Assembly (NCBI RefSeq): GCF_000620705.1
Contig: NZ_KK211166.1
Span: 731,117-795,116, forward strand
Reading direction: 5' to 3'
DNA length: 64,000 nucleotides
DNA from: Nocardioides sp. URHA0020
GTDB lineage: Bacteria; Actinomycetota; Actinomycetes; Propionibacteriales; Nocardioidaceae
The notes under the pieces were generated by a model. That model had not been told where the DNA came from, did no database searches, and saw nothing but the letters and a program-made list of their open reading frames with translations. Shown here piece after piece: positions 47,032 through 56,499 of this stretch (position 1 is its first letter; every line of letters begins with the position of its first letter). The position numbers were made by a program, and so were the translations under genes.

Positions 47032-47370
47032 TCAGCTCCCGGCGAGCGCCGCCTCGGCGGAGTCGTGGATGACGAAGACCTTCGCCAGGCCGGTGATCCG
47101 GAAGATCTTGAGCAGCCGGTCCTGGTTGCAGACCAGCTCGAGCGAGCCGTCGTTGGCGCGGACCTTCTTCAGGCCGCCGACCAGGACACCGAGCCCGGTG
47201 GAGTCGAGGAACTCGACCTCCTCCATGTCGATCACGATGTCGTACGTGCCGGCAGCGACGAGCTCGGTGATCTTGTCGCGCAGCTTGGGAGCCGTGTAGA
47301 CGTCGATCTCGCCACCGACGGCAACGATGGTCTTCCCACCGGCGTCGCGCGTCGTCAGGGTCAGGTCCAC
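47032..47370 (-). CDS. STAS-domain anti-sigma factor antagonist
   Basis: The 112-residue protein is a single STAS domain: [34 protein letters not shown] and the phosphoacceptor motif [14 protein letters not shown]. Such proteins sequester a kinase anti-sigma factor until phosphorylated on that Ser. Two tandem GTG codons are possible starts; the second has better spacing from GGGAG. No partner anti-sigma kinase is adjacent. Confidence 0.9.
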   Translation of the reverse strand: MDLTLTTRDAGGKTIVAVGGEIDVYTAPKLRDKITELVAAGTYDIVIDMEEVEFLDSTGLGVLVGGLKKVRANDGSLELVCNQDRLLKIFRITGLAKVFVIHDSAEAALAGS

Positions 47371-47613
47371 CACTAGTCTCCCGGTGCAGTTCGTTCGGTT
47401 GGCCGGTCCGCTGCGAATCATCCCCCGGCGTCCGGCCTGGACAATGAAACCACGCTCCAGCGTTCCCGCGCACAAACTAGGCCACAACCCCGAGACGAGC
47501 ACCACCCGGGAGGGTGGGGCGGCGCGTGACGCGGCCGGTGCGAGCGTGCGGTGGTGGGCGGTGGCCGGCGGTGGCGATCACCGGTTGTCGGCGGCCTCGG
47601 CGAGAATGGGGGC

Positions 47614-49941
47614 GTGACCACGACCTCGCGATCGCCGTCGGTCGACCTGGGGCACCTGGTCGAGCGGCTGGCCTCGGTGCCCGGGCGCGACGGTCGGCTG
47701 CGGCACCTCGAGATGCTGCCGCCGCGGGCCGCGCGCGAGGCCGACTGGCCGACCTGGGCGGCACCCGAGGTCGTCGCGGCCTTCCGGGCTCGCGGGGTGG
47801 GACAGCTCTGGCAGCACCAGGCGACGGCCGCCGCGGCGGCGTACGAGGGTCGGCACGTCGTGCTCGCGACCGGGACCGCCTCGGGCAAGAGCCTCGGCTA
47901 CCAGCTGCCGGCACTCACGACCATCCGCGAGTCGCGGGGCTCCCGGGGGCAGCGTGGCGCGGGGGTCCTCTACCTCGCCCCGACCAAGGCGCTCGCCCAG
48001 GACCAGCTCGCCAGCATCACCGCGCTCGGGCTCGACGTGCGCGCCACGACCCATGACGGCGACAGCAGCTGGGAGCAGCGCGACTGGGCCCGGGACCACG
48101 GCGAGTACCTCCTCACCAACCCCGACATGCTGCACCGGTCGCTGCTGCCGGGGCACCAGCGGTGGTCGGACTTCCTCGGCTCCGTGCGCTACGTCGTGGT
48201 CGACGAGTGCCACCACTACCGCGGTGTCTTCGGCGCCCACGTCGCGCAGGTGCTGCGCCGCCTGCGCCGGGTCTGCGCGTCGTACGGCGCGACGCCGACG
48301 TTCGTGCTCGCCTCGGCGACGGTGGCGGAGCCGGAGGTCGCCGCCGCGCGGCTGACCGGGCTCGACGTCCTCGCCGTCACCGACGACGCCTCACCCCGCG
48401 GACGGGTCGCGCTCGCGCTGTGGGAGCCGCCGTTCACGTCGTACGCCGGGGAGAACGGCGCACCCGTGCGCCGCGCCGCCTCCTCGGAGACCGCCGACCT
48501 CCTGGCCGACCTGGTGAGCTCGGACGTCCGCACCCTCGCCTTCGTGCGCTCGCGGCGCGGCGCCGAGCAGGTCGCCGTCACCGCCGCAGAGCTGCTCGCC
48601 GACGTCGACCCCTCGCTACCGGGACGGGTCGCCGCCTACCGGGGCGGCTACCTGCCGGAGGAGCGTCGAGCGCTCGAGGACGCGCTGCGCAGCGGCGAGC
48701 TGATCGGGCTCGCCGCGACCAACGCGCTGGAGCTGGGCATCGACATCAGCGGGCTCGACGCGGTCCTGATGGCCGGCTTCCCCGGCACCCGCGCTGCCCT
48801 GTGGCAGCAGCTCGGCCGGGCGGGGCGCGGGTCCCGGGACGCCCTCGGCGTGCTCGTCGCCCGGGACGACCCGCTCGACACCTACCTGGTCACCCACCCG
48901 GAGGCGCTGCTCGGCCGGCCGGTGGAGGCGAACGTCTTCGACCCGGCCAACCCCTACGTGCTGGGCCCGCAGCTGTGCGCTGCTGCGCAGGAGCTGCCGC
49001 TGACCGAGGCCGACCTGGCGCTCTTCGGGCCGACCGCCCGCGAGGTGGTCGACGCGCTGACCGAGGGCGGCCTGCTGCGCCGTCGACCCCGCGGCTGGTT
49101 CTGGACCGACCGGCGGCGGGCGAGCGACCTGGCCGACATCCGCTCGACCGGCGGCGACCCGGTGCAGCTCGTGGAGGCCGAGACCGGGCGCGTGGTGGGG
49201 ACGGTCGACTCCTCGAGCTCCCACTCGACCGCCCACCCCGGCGCCGTCTACGTGCACCGGGGCGAGACCTGGCTGGTGCACTCGCTGGACCTCGAGGAGC
49301 ACGTCGCGGTGATCGGCCGCGCCGAGCCCGCCTACTCGACCACCGCCCGCGAGCGCACCGACATCGCGATCGTCGACGAGCGGGAGCACGAGCGCTGGGG
49401 CGCGTGCCGGCTGTCCTTCGGGACGGTCGACGTGACCCACCAGGTCGTCGCCTTCCTGCGCCGCCGCCAGCCGGGTGGCGAGGTGCTCGGCGAGGAGCCG
49501 CTCGACCTCCCCGAGCGCTCGCTGCGGACCGCAGCGGTGTGGTGGACCGTGCCCCAGCACGCCCTGGCCGAGTCGGGGATCGACGTGCGCGACCTCCCCG
49601 GAGCGGCGCACGCCGCCGAGCACTGCTCGATCGGGCTGCTGCCGTTGTTCGCGACCTGCGACCGCTGGGACATCGGCGGCGTCTCGACCGCCCTGCACCC
49701 GGACACCGGTCAGCTGACGGTCTTCGTCTACGACGGGCATCCCGGCGGCGCCGGCTTCGCCGAGCGCGGCTACCGCTCGGCGCGCGCCTGGCTCGGCGCG
49801 ACCCGCGACGCCATCCTCGCCTGCACCTGCGAGGAGGGCTGCCCCTCCTGCATCCAGTCGCCCAAGTGCGGCAACCAGAACAACCCGCTGGACAAGACCG
49901 GCGCCGCCGCGCTGCTCGACCTGCTGCTTCACGACGGATAG
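47614..49941 (+). CDS. DEAD/DEAH-box helicase with DUF1998 domain (Rv3649-like)
   Basis: The 775-residue protein has the Q-type region VGQLWQHQATAAAAAYEG, Walker A LATGTASGKSL, the DEAH-like box VVVDECHHYRGVFG, motif III LASATVAEP, motif V ALELGIDISGLDAVL and motif VI QQLGRAGRGS. The C-terminal DUF1998 domain has the four-Cys cluster CTCEEGCPSC ... CGNQNN. It resembles Hrq1/MrfA 3'-5' helicases for DNA repair. The GTG start at 47614 follows from homologues. Downstream are the pilus genes, as in M. tuberculosis. Confidence 0.9.
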   Translation: MTTTSRSPSVDLGHLVERLASVPGRDGRLRHLEMLPPRAAREADWPTWAAPEVVAAFRARGVGQLWQHQATAAAAAYEGRHVVLATGTASGKSLGYQLPALTTIRESRGSRGQRGAGVLYLAPTKALAQDQLASITALGLDVRATTHDGDSSWEQRDWARDHGEYLLTNPDMLHRSLLPGHQRWSDFLGSVRYVVVDECHHYRGVFGAHVAQVLRRLRRVCASYGATPTFVLASATVAEPEVAAARLTGLDVLAVTDDASPRGRVALALWEPPFTSYAGENGAPVRRAASSETADLLADLVSSDVRTLAFVRSRRGAEQVAVTAAELLADVDPSLPGRVAAYRGGYLPEERRALEDALRSGELIGLAATNALELGIDISGLDAVLMAGFPGTRAALWQQLGRAGRGSRDALGVLVARDDPLDTYLVTHPEALLGRPVEANVFDPANPYVLGPQLCAAAQELPLTEADLALFGPTAREVVDALTEGGLLRRRPRGWFWTDRRRASDLADIRSTGGDPVQLVEAETGRVVGTVDSSSSHSTAHPGAVYVHRGETWLVHSLDLEEHVAVIGRAEPAYSTTARERTDIAIVDEREHERWGACRLSFGTVDVTHQVVAFLRRRQPGGEVLGEEPLDLPERSLRTAAVWWTVPQHALAESGIDVRDLPGAAHAAEHCSIGLLPLFATCDRWDIGGVSTALHPDTGQLTVFVYDGHPGGAGFAERGYRSARAWLGATRDAILACTCEEGCPSCIQSPKCGNQNNPLDKTGAAALLDLLLHDG

Positions 49942-49950
49942 CCTCCGCGC

Positions 49951-50253
49951 ATGATCATCGGTCTTGCGCTCATCGTGCTCGGTGCCCTCGCAGTGGTGGC
50001 GGCGGTGTTCACGGCCGACGGCACCAACGTCGAGCTGCTCGGCGTCGACGTCACCGCCCTCGGGCTGTACCTCGCCGGGCTCGGCAGCGGGCTCGCCATC
50101 CTGTGGGGCTTCGGCCTCACCAAGTGGGGCACCAAGCGGAGCCTGCGCCAGCGCCGGGAGAACAAGCAGCTCAACGAGCTGTCCGAGAAGCTGGACGAGC
50201 GTGACGCCGAGCGGCGCAGTGACGACGACACGAGCAACGACCGCAGCTACTGA
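49951..50253 (+). CDS. Small membrane protein, two TM segments
   Basis: The 100-residue protein has TM segments at about residues 2-20 and 34-56, and a highly charged C-terminal tail (SLRQRRENKQLNELSEKLDERDAERR) predicted to be a coiled helix. It follows the helicase by 9 nt and is likely co-transcribed. The family is not recognised, and actinobacterial orthologues beside this helicase are plausible. Confidence 0.7.
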   Translation: MIIGLALIVLGALAVVAAVFTADGTNVELLGVDVTALGLYLAGLGSGLAILWGFGLTKWGTKRSLRQRRENKQLNELSEKLDERDAERRSDDDTSNDRSY

Positions 50254-50609
50254 CCCGGCGGTGCCCCGCGCACCGGCCCGGCCCGCGCCTCGGCGGCGAG
50301 GTCCCCGGTCTGGCCCAGCCATCGCGGTCCGCTCACCTCGACCCGGAGCCGCACCTCGCGTCCGGACATCGCGCAGCTGATGACCGCGGCGCCGTTGGCG
50401 TCGGCGATCCGGGCGCCCGCGACGCAGCCCTGCTGACCGCGCGCCAGGGCCTGGGCAGCGGCGAGCGCGGCCAGGTCGGCCGCTGACTGCGCCCGACGCT
50501 GGGCGTGGACCATCGCCGTCACGACGCCCAGTGCGGCCGCGAGCAGCACCAGGAGGCCCAGGCAGGCGATCGCGAACGGCGTCGCCGAGCCGCGCTGGTC
50601 GCGGGTCAT
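50247..50609 (-). CDS. TadE-like / Rv3654c-type pilus-assembly protein
   Basis: The 120-residue protein has an N-terminal type-IV-pilin-like segment (RGSATPFAIACLGLLVLLAAALGVVTAMV) followed by QRRAQSAADLAALAAAQALARG, the helix characteristic of the Rv3654c/TadG-N group, and one disulfide pair (GCVAGA ... SCAMSG). It is coupled to the upstream TadE gene by an ATGA overlap, and its 3' end overlaps the convergent small membrane gene by 7 nt. Confidence 0.78.
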   Translation of the reverse strand: MTRDQRGSATPFAIACLGLLVLLAAALGVVTAMVHAQRRAQSAADLAALAAAQALARGQQGCVAGARIADANGAAVISCAMSGREVRLRVEVSGPRWLGQTGDLAAEARAGPVRGAPPGQ

Positions 50610-50983
50610 CGGCTGTCACCGTCCTCGGTCGCGGCCACCGCCTCGGCGGAGAACCGGGCGAACGGCAGGTCGAACAGCCCTCCTGGTCCGGCCACGCGTC
50701 CGACGACGACCGCCCGGACCTCACCGCCGGTGTCCTGCACGCTCACCTCGCTGCCCGGTGGGGCGACCCGCTCGCCGCGTGCGACCGCAGCACCGGTGGC
50801 ATCACCTCGGGCCACGGCGCGCGCGGTCTCGCGGGCCGCATCCACCGCACGCACCTGGGCCAGTCCGACGGCCAGCAGCCAGACCAGCCCGATCGTCACC
50901 GCGATCAGCAGCGGCAGCGTCATCGCCAGCTCGGCCGTCGCCGCACCGCGCTGGTCGCCGCCGCGAGCGGGTCGACGCCTCAT
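50606..50983 (-). CDS. tadE: TadE family pilus assembly protein
   Basis: The 125-residue pseudopilin has the processing-like motif DQRGAATAELAMTLPLLIAVTIGLVWLLAVGLAQ and then ARETARAVARGD. TadE proteins are minor pilins of the Flp/Tad secretion system. The start overlaps the stop of the DUF4244 pilin gene (ATGA). Confidence 0.82.
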   Translation of the reverse strand: MRRRPARGGDQRGAATAELAMTLPLLIAVTIGLVWLLAVGLAQVRAVDAARETARAVARGDATGAAVARGERVAPPGSEVSVQDTGGEVRAVVVGRVAGPGGLFDLPFARFSAEAVAATEDGDSR

Positions 50984-51198
50984 CCGATGCCCAGGAGCCC
51001 GAGGACGTGGTCGAAGAGCGTCTTGAGCAGCTGGTCACCGAAGCCGCCGGTAAGCAGCTTGTAGAGCAGGCCCGCGAGGCCGGCACCGGCCGCCGTGCCG
51101 ACGGCGTACTCGGCCGTGGTGATGCCGCGCTCGCCGCGGGCGGTCCGCCGGGGTCGGCGAGCGTGGGTGCGGAGCTGGACGGGACGTGAGTGCGACAT
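50980..51198 (-). CDS. DUF4244 / Flp-type pilin
   Basis: The 72-residue protein has a basic leader (RRPRRTARGERG), then ITTAEYAVGTAAGAGLAGLLYKLL, which contains the GxxxE-Y pattern of Flp prepilins, and a short hydrophobic tail. This is the DUF4244 protein found between TadC and TadE in actinobacterial pilus clusters, probably the major pilin. GGAG precedes the start. Confidence 0.82.
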   Translation of the reverse strand: MSHSRPVQLRTHARRPRRTARGERGITTAEYAVGTAAGAGLAGLLYKLLTGGFGDQLLKTLFDHVLGLLGIG

Positions 51199-51369
51199 GG
51201 AATCTCCTGGTGGTGCTGGGATCTGGTGGTCTGCGGCCCGCCCGGTGCGGCCCGCCGGATCCGACGATGCGGGACCGGGGGGACATCGCGCAGGCGCCGG
51301 TGCTCCGACTGTGGACGGACCGGTCGGAGACCCGCCGGTGGACGATTGGTGGCCCGGAGCCGGTCGCCG

Positions 51370-52104
51370 TCACAGGTCCAGAGAGGTGAGCAGCGCGACG
51401 ACCAGCGGCACGATGCCGATCAGCACGAACGCCGGGAGCAGGCACAGGCCGAGCGGTACGGCGGCCTGCACCCCGACGGCACGCGCGCGCTCCTCGCTCT
51501 CGGCCCGACCGGCCCGGGCCAGCTCGTCGGCGAGCCGCTCCACCGCGGTCACGACCGGCGCACCCGTCGCGTGCGCCCGGGCCAGGGTGCGGCCGAGACC
51601 GACGAGCCCGGGCTCGTCGGCCAAGGACGACCACACCTCGGCCGGATCGAGCCCCAGCGAGAGTCGGGCGGCGATGCCGGCCAGGCGGTCGGTCGCCGGA
51701 CCGGGCAGCGCGCGGCACACCTGGTCGATGGCCTCGGCCGGCGCCGCCCCGGCGCGCAGGGCGGCGGCGAGGAGCGCGACGACGTGCGGCAGGTCCCTGG
51801 CCACGGCTCGTCGACGGGCCCGGACGGCGGCCGGCTCGGCCCGGCCGATCACGACCCAGGCCACGACCGCTCCCACCACACCTACCGGGAGCCCCATCGG
51901 GCCGGACACGAACAGCAGGGCCGCGAGCCCGGCCAGCCCGGACCACACCATCCGGTGCCGGTGCAGCCAGCCGGGCCCGGCGTCGGCATCGGGGGCCGCG
52001 GTCGTCGGCGCGGACGCGGTGGGCAGGTGGGCCGAGGGGCGCACCAGCAGCGCGGTGGCGGCGGCCGCCAGCAGCACCACCAGCACCGCCGACGACGAGG
52101 TCAC
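51370..52104 (-). CDS. tadC: Type II secretion system F family protein (TadC-like)
   Basis: The 244-residue protein has several TM segments and the T2SF core [37 protein letters not shown] and [27 protein letters not shown]. The GTG start overlaps the stop of the upstream TadB-like gene (GTGA). It forms the inner-membrane platform with TadB. Confidence 0.82.
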   Translation of the reverse strand: MTSSSAVLVVLLAAAATALLVRPSAHLPTASAPTTAAPDADAGPGWLHRHRMVWSGLAGLAALLFVSGPMGLPVGVVGAVVAWVVIGRAEPAAVRARRRAVARDLPHVVALLAAALRAGAAPAEAIDQVCRALPGPATDRLAGIAARLSLGLDPAEVWSSLADEPGLVGLGRTLARAHATGAPVVTAVERLADELARAGRAESEERARAVGVQAAVPLGLCLLPAFVLIGIVPLVVALLTSLDL

Positions 52105-52877
52105 GCGACGTCCTCGGCACCGCGGGCGATCGCCTCGATCCACCACAGGCCGGCGAGCCCGAAGGCCAGGCCGAGGGCCAGGCAGGCCAGCCCCGACGCA
52201 GTGCCGAGCAGGAAGCCCCACGGGTCGCCGCCGGCGCCCGAGCCCATCACCAGGGAGAGCACCGGGAGGCCGGCGACCAACCGTGCCGTGGCCCGGGCCG
52301 ACGCCAGCTCGCCGGCGACGACGCGGCGGGTGCCGGCGGCGGCGCGCAGGGACTCGGCGACCCGGTCGATCGTGGACGCGAGGCCCTGACCGGTGCGGTG
52401 GGCCACCTGCCAGGCGGCAGCCACGACGCGGAGGTCGGAGGCCCCGTCGAGCTCTGCCGCCAGCTCGCGCATCGCGGTCGGGACGTCCGAGCCGACCCGG
52501 AAGGCGGCCGCCACCGGAGCCAACGGCGACCAGGCCGCGGCGGCGTGGTCGAGGCAGGCCCCCGGCGCCTGGCCGGAGGCGAGCTCGCTGGCCATCACCT
52601 CACAGGTCTCCAGGACCCGGACCGAGACCGCCGCCGCCGCCCTGCGCCGGCGTTGCTTGCGCACCAGCGCCACGCCGGCCGCCGAGGCACCGGCCACCAC
52701 CAGGAGCAGCACGCCGGCGCCCGGCGCGACCACGGCCGCGACAACCCCGGGGGCGACCACCACCGACCACCATGACCCGGGTGCCGGGCCGCTGCGGCCC
52801 GGGGGTCGTGGTGGCGGCCGCACCAAGAGCGCCATCGCCGCCGCAGCCGCCGCGGCGGCCAGCACCACGGCGCTCAT
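52101..52877 (-). CDS. tadB: Type II secretion system F family protein (TadB-like)
   Basis: The 258-residue protein has TM segments at about 1-20 and 40-70, a cytoplasmic T2SF domain ([25 protein letters not shown] ... [22 protein letters not shown]) and C-terminal TM segments. Its start overlaps the tadA stop by 4 nt, keeping the operon order tadA-tadB-tadC-pilin-tadE. Confidence 0.82.
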   Translation of the reverse strand: MSAVVLAAAAAAAAMALLVRPPPRPPGRSGPAPGSWWSVVVAPGVVAAVVAPGAGVLLLVVAGASAAGVALVRKQRRRRAAAAVSVRVLETCEVMASELASGQAPGACLDHAAAAWSPLAPVAAAFRVGSDVPTAMRELAAELDGASDLRVVAAAWQVAHRTGQGLASTIDRVAESLRAAAGTRRVVAGELASARATARLVAGLPVLSLVMGSGAGGDPWGFLLGTASGLACLALGLAFGLAGLWWIEAIARGAEDVA

Positions 52878-53185
52878 GCCGTCGCTCGGATCCGCTCCGC
52901 CAACCGGCCGGCAGCGGGCCCTGCGCTCGGCCGACCCTCGCGGTCCACCTCCAGGGCGGGGGTCATGGTGACCAGGCCGTCGGCACCACGGGTCGGGACC
53001 GCGACCTGGCGCAGGCGGCGTACGCCGTCGGCGTCGCGGGTCAGGTGGAGGACCACGTCGACGGCCGAGGCGAGCTGGCTGTGAGCGGCCTCGCGGCCGA
53101 GGCCTGCGGCGAGGGACAGCGCCTCGACCCGAGCGGGCACGTCGACGGCGGAGTTGGCGTGCAGCGTGCCGCACCCGCCTGTGGC
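52874..53185 (-). pseudogene. tadA: tadA/cpaF secretion ATPase, C-terminal fragment only
   Basis: The frame gives [20 protein letters not shown] followed by [29 protein letters not shown], the exact C-terminal third of the TadA/CpaF ATPase core (His-box GTLHANS). Upstream of about 53179 similarity stops and an in-frame TAG is met at 53186-53188. The Walker A and B part, roughly 250 residues, is absent, and no start codon fits. The gene is therefore truncated by a rearrangement or insertion, so the Flp pilus may be non-functional unless the N-terminal part and a second ATPase exist elsewhere. Confidence 0.85.
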
Positions 53186-53419
53186 CTACGGCCGAGGACT
53201 TCACTTCGGAGCGCGACTACAGGCGCAAATGAAACTTCGCTCGTCGGGTCGCAGCCAGCTACTGACGAGTGAACTTTTCATTCCGCCTACCCACCGGGTC
53301 GTCCTAGCTCGCGGACTGGTCGGGCTCCCTTGTCCTCGGCGGGTCGTCCCGACAGTCGGCCGCAGGGTCACGCCTGATGTCGGCGCCGTCCCGTAGCATC
53401 CGGGACGGAGAGGTGGCGA

Positions 53420-55006
53420 GTGGACTTTCGAGTGGTTGAGCGCGGGACGGATGTCGACGCGTCGCTGCGTAGCACGGTGTTCCTGTGGAACACCGGTTGG
53501 GACGACTGGTTCAAGTTCGCGACTTTGCACTCGGTGCTCTACGTCGACCACGAGGGCACACGTCACCCGCTGGGCGACGTCAAGATCGGTCAGGTTGGCC
53601 TGCGCGGCGCCAAGGCTGGCGAGGCGGGTCCTGGCGAGCGAGCCCCGGCCATCCCTACGTCGTTCACACAACTGCCGGATTCGTTCTTTTCGCTGGGCCA
53701 GGACGATTCGTTCTACGAGGACCTGGGCGAGTTCGGCGGGCAGTTCCGAGAGGACCTTCTGCGTGGCCTGCGGGACATCGCCTTCGACGAGGAAGCCCGG
53801 CGGATCGCGCTAGGGGAGCGTGTCACGACCACCTCGCTCCTGCGGTCAGTGACCCTGAAGACCGTCGAAGACCAGTTCGCCAGGATGGCGCACGGTGGGG
53901 CGCGGTTGACCGAGTACTCGTTCACATTCCTACCCGGCGGCCAGGACCCGCCGCCGCGGCTGTCGTTCTCCGTCGAGCCGGGGTCGCGCCCGCCCACGAA
54001 CATCCACGTGCTCATCGGCCGGAACGGGGTCGGCAAGAGCAGCTTGCTGAACAAGCTCGCACGGACCATGGTCAACAAGTCACGCGAGGAGGATGCGCCA
54101 CCTGGCCCTTGGGATCAGCTGTCGAACATCGTGTCCGTCTCCTTCAGCGCGTTCGACGAGTTCACGCCGATGCGGCAGACCCATGAGCGACAGCGCGGTC
54201 TGACCCACCAGTACGTCGGGCTGAAGAAGGTCGCTCCTCGCGAGGGCGAGGCGACGACGAAGGACGACCGCGCGATCAGCGCGGAGATGACGAAATCGCT
54301 CAAACTTTGCCTTGTCGGAGCCCGTCGAGCGAGGCTGCGGAAAGCACTCGGCCTCCTCGAGAGTGACCCGATCTTTGCAGAGGCGGGTTTGGCTGAGATT
54401 CTGGAGATCCCGCTTTCGGGCGAGTACTCGTCAGCTCCAGGGGAGCCCGGGACAGGGGACGAGCGCGTTGACGAGGCGATCACTGCCTTTGGCGCACAGT
54501 TCCGCAGGCTTTCCTCAGGTCACAAGATCGTGCTTCTCAGCATCTCGAAGCTCGTTGAGACCGTCGAAGAGAAGAGCCTAGTTCTGCTGGACGAACCCGA
54601 GGCCCACCTACACCCGCCACTCCTGTCGGCCTTCATCCGAGCGTTGAGCGACTTGCTTACGAACCGCAACGGCATGGCGATCATCGCGACCCACTCGCCG
54701 GTCGTTTTGCAGGAGGTGCCGCGCGGCTGCGTGTGGAAGTTGAACCGCTCCGGGAACGACCTCCGTGTGGAGCGGCCCCGGATCGAGACGTTCGGCGAGA
54801 ACGTCGGCATCCTGACCGACGAGGTCTTCGGCTTGGAGGTCACCGCCACCGGCTTTCATCGGATGCTTGCCGACGCCGCTATGTCGTCGTCGACGTATGA
54901 AGAAGCGGTCGCCTCGTTCAACGGCCAACTCGGCTCGGAAGGCCGGGCGATCCTGCGCGCCATGATGCTCACAAGCAGCCCGATGTCTGGCCATGTGGGC
55001 AGTTAA
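53420..55006 (+). CDS. AAA/ABC-type ATPase, Septu PtuA-like, with N-terminal extension
   Basis: The 528-residue protein has a 195-residue N-terminal domain of unknown fold, then Walker A VLIGRNGVGKSSLL (200-208), an ABC-like signature RRLSSGHKIVLL (about 363-372), Walker B SLVLLDEPEAHLHPP (386-400) and switch His IIATHSP. This is the OLD/RecN-like ABC ATPase group used in defence systems such as Septu (PtuA). The usual PtuA has Walker A near the N-terminus, so the extension is unusual. GTG start with GGAGAGG. It overlaps the HNH gene by 14 nt, a strong operon sign. Confidence 0.75.
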   Translation: MDFRVVERGTDVDASLRSTVFLWNTGWDDWFKFATLHSVLYVDHEGTRHPLGDVKIGQVGLRGAKAGEAGPGERAPAIPTSFTQLPDSFFSLGQDDSFYEDLGEFGGQFREDLLRGLRDIAFDEEARRIALGERVTTTSLLRSVTLKTVEDQFARMAHGGARLTEYSFTFLPGGQDPPPRLSFSVEPGSRPPTNIHVLIGRNGVGKSSLLNKLARTMVNKSREEDAPPGPWDQLSNIVSVSFSAFDEFTPMRQTHERQRGLTHQYVGLKKVAPREGEATTKDDRAISAEMTKSLKLCLVGARRARLRKALGLLESDPIFAEAGLAEILEIPLSGEYSSAPGEPGTGDERVDEAITAFGAQFRRLSSGHKIVLLSISKLVETVEEKSLVLLDEPEAHLHPPLLSAFIRALSDLLTNRNGMAIIATHSPVVLQEVPRGCVWKLNRSGNDLRVERPRIETFGENVGILTDEVFGLEVTATGFHRMLADAAMSSSTYEEAVASFNGQLGSEGRAILRAMMLTSSPMSGHVGS

Positions 55007-55865
55007 GACGCCGACATTCACCGCATCCGAAAGTGCCAGCGCGTGTGCGAAGGGTGTGCGTGACAAGGATCTTCGAGCGCGCGCCACCAAAAGCGTCGAT
55101 CAGTTTCAGGCGAACAGCGTGACGCTCCAAACGGCCATCCACACTCAGGCCCTGCACGGGGTGACGTCGGCGCAGTACAAGGTCGCCGGTCTCAGCGACG
55201 ACGAGTTGAAGGCGCTGTACAAGGGGCAGTTGTCCCGCCAGAACAGCAAGGCCAGGCACCTGTACGACCACGTCATGAGCAACGCGCTGCACAGCCTGTG
55301 CAGCTACTGCCAGTACGGGGTAGCCAACACGTTGGACCACTTCATTCCGATCACGGTGGTGCCCGGTCTCGCGATCGACCTGTGGAACCTGGTGCCCGCG
55401 TGCGACCGATGTAACAAACACTTGCTCGACGCCTTCGACTACGCGGCTGAGCACCAGATGCTGCACCCGTACGCGATGCCGGCCTCGGTCCCACCCAGTG
55501 CCAGGTGGCTTCGAGCAGCGGTGCATCCTGGCCCGGTGGCGGCCGTGTCGTTCCACGCGGACCCGGACTCGAGCCTCGATGACCTGACTCGCGCACGCAT
55601 CATCCACCAGTTCACGCGACTCGATCTCGGCGTCCTCTTCCAGGTGGTCGCGGCGCGCGAACTCTCCGGAACGTGTCGAAACCTCGCCGAGAGGTTCCCG
55701 GGCGGCAAGCCCCAGCCCGTGGCGGCTCATCTGCGGGAGTTGAGCGACGACGCCTTGGCGGCCGACCCCAACGACAGGCGTGGCGTGATGTACGAGGCCC
55801 TGGCGACCGACGAGTGGTTCACGACTGTCGGCTACGAAGTCGGTATCGAGCCTGCCACCGGGTAG
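54993..55865 (+). CDS. HNH endonuclease, Septu PtuB-like
   Basis: The 290-residue protein has an HNH/His-Me finger core: C103-x2-C106, LDHFIP (D115, H116), N132 in LWNLVPACDRCN and C137-x2-C140. This is the zinc-stabilised HNH arrangement of PtuB and restriction nucleases. About 100 N-terminal and 145 C-terminal residues flank it. The ATG overlaps the ATPase end. As in Septu, the ATPase is thought to gate the nuclease on infection. Confidence 0.75.
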   Translation: MWAVKTPTFTASESASACAKGVRDKDLRARATKSVDQFQANSVTLQTAIHTQALHGVTSAQYKVAGLSDDELKALYKGQLSRQNSKARHLYDHVMSNALHSLCSYCQYGVANTLDHFIPITVVPGLAIDLWNLVPACDRCNKHLLDAFDYAAEHQMLHPYAMPASVPPSARWLRAAVHPGPVAAVSFHADPDSSLDDLTRARIIHQFTRLDLGVLFQVVAARELSGTCRNLAERFPGGKPQPVAAHLRELSDDALAADPNDRRGVMYEALATDEWFTTVGYEVGIEPATG

Positions 55866-56078
55866 CCCGGACCGGCGGCCGCTACGCCTTTGGCGGTCGC
55901 TCTTGCCAGGTTCACGCCAGCGCGTCACCGGGTGCAGCGGGCGACGATCCGTGGGGTGCGGGCGGCCGAGCCCGCCGGTCGGGGCTCGGGCGCTCGAACT
56001 CGGTCGATCGGGCCCCGCAAGATCCGTACGGAGTCGGCGCCGGCACCGGCGCACGGGTCGGGGTCCGCGCTGGGCGCG
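55866..56078. other. Non-coding stretch after the Septu-like pair
   Basis: No open frame with a credible start or protein-like composition was found. The stretch is GC-rich with repeated GGCGCCGG/CACCGGCGC tracts and may hold the terminator for the pair. Confidence 0.4.
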
Positions 56079-56342
56079 TCACCGTTGCTGAGCGAGTTTG
56101 GCAAGGAGCTCGGTTACGGCGGCTGCGAATGCGGTGCGGCTCATCCAGGACTTTCCTAGTGCGTAGTCGGACATGGTTCGCCTGCTGAGGCCGGCACGGC
56201 GGGCCACGTCCGTGGCGGCTCCCCGGCCGCAGCGGTCGCGGATGAGCCACGCAACCTCGTGCTGCGCTCGCGCAACTGCCAGGTCGGCCTCGTTGCCGTG
56301 TGTTGGTACGGCACAGCCGATGTGGCGACCTGTCCGAAAAGG
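56079..56342 (-). pseudogene. Small helix-turn-helix protein without a canonical start codon
   Basis: The minus frame reads EADLAVARAQHEVAWLIRDR, then RGAATDVARRAGLSRRTMSD, then YALGKSWMSRTAFAAAVTEL, ending LLAKLAQQR and a TGA. The ATDVARRAGLSRRTMSDYALG segment is a good HTH (XRE/Cro-like). From the preceding TGA (56343-56345) to this region there is no ATG, GTG or TTG in frame. The upstream frame PPPRDYVADPDLFGQV overlaps it in another phase. A frameshift near the TTTT run at about 56337, or decay, is likely. Confidence 0.5.
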
Positions 56343-56499
56343 TCAGGGTCGGCGACGTAGTCGCGCGGCGGAGGCCGCCTGATGGGCGGTCGCGGACTGA
56401 TCTCGTGTGCCGTCCGCGACTGAGTCACTGGGCGCTCAGCGGCGCGGTGCGATTCGCTGCCGCCGTCGAGGTGGCCGACGTCGCCTTGCATGTGTCTGC

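Noticed and set aside
53420-55865. A Gabija or type I restriction system
   Set aside because: There is no UvrD-like helicase, no methyltransferase and no specificity subunit; ATPase plus HNH fits Septu better.
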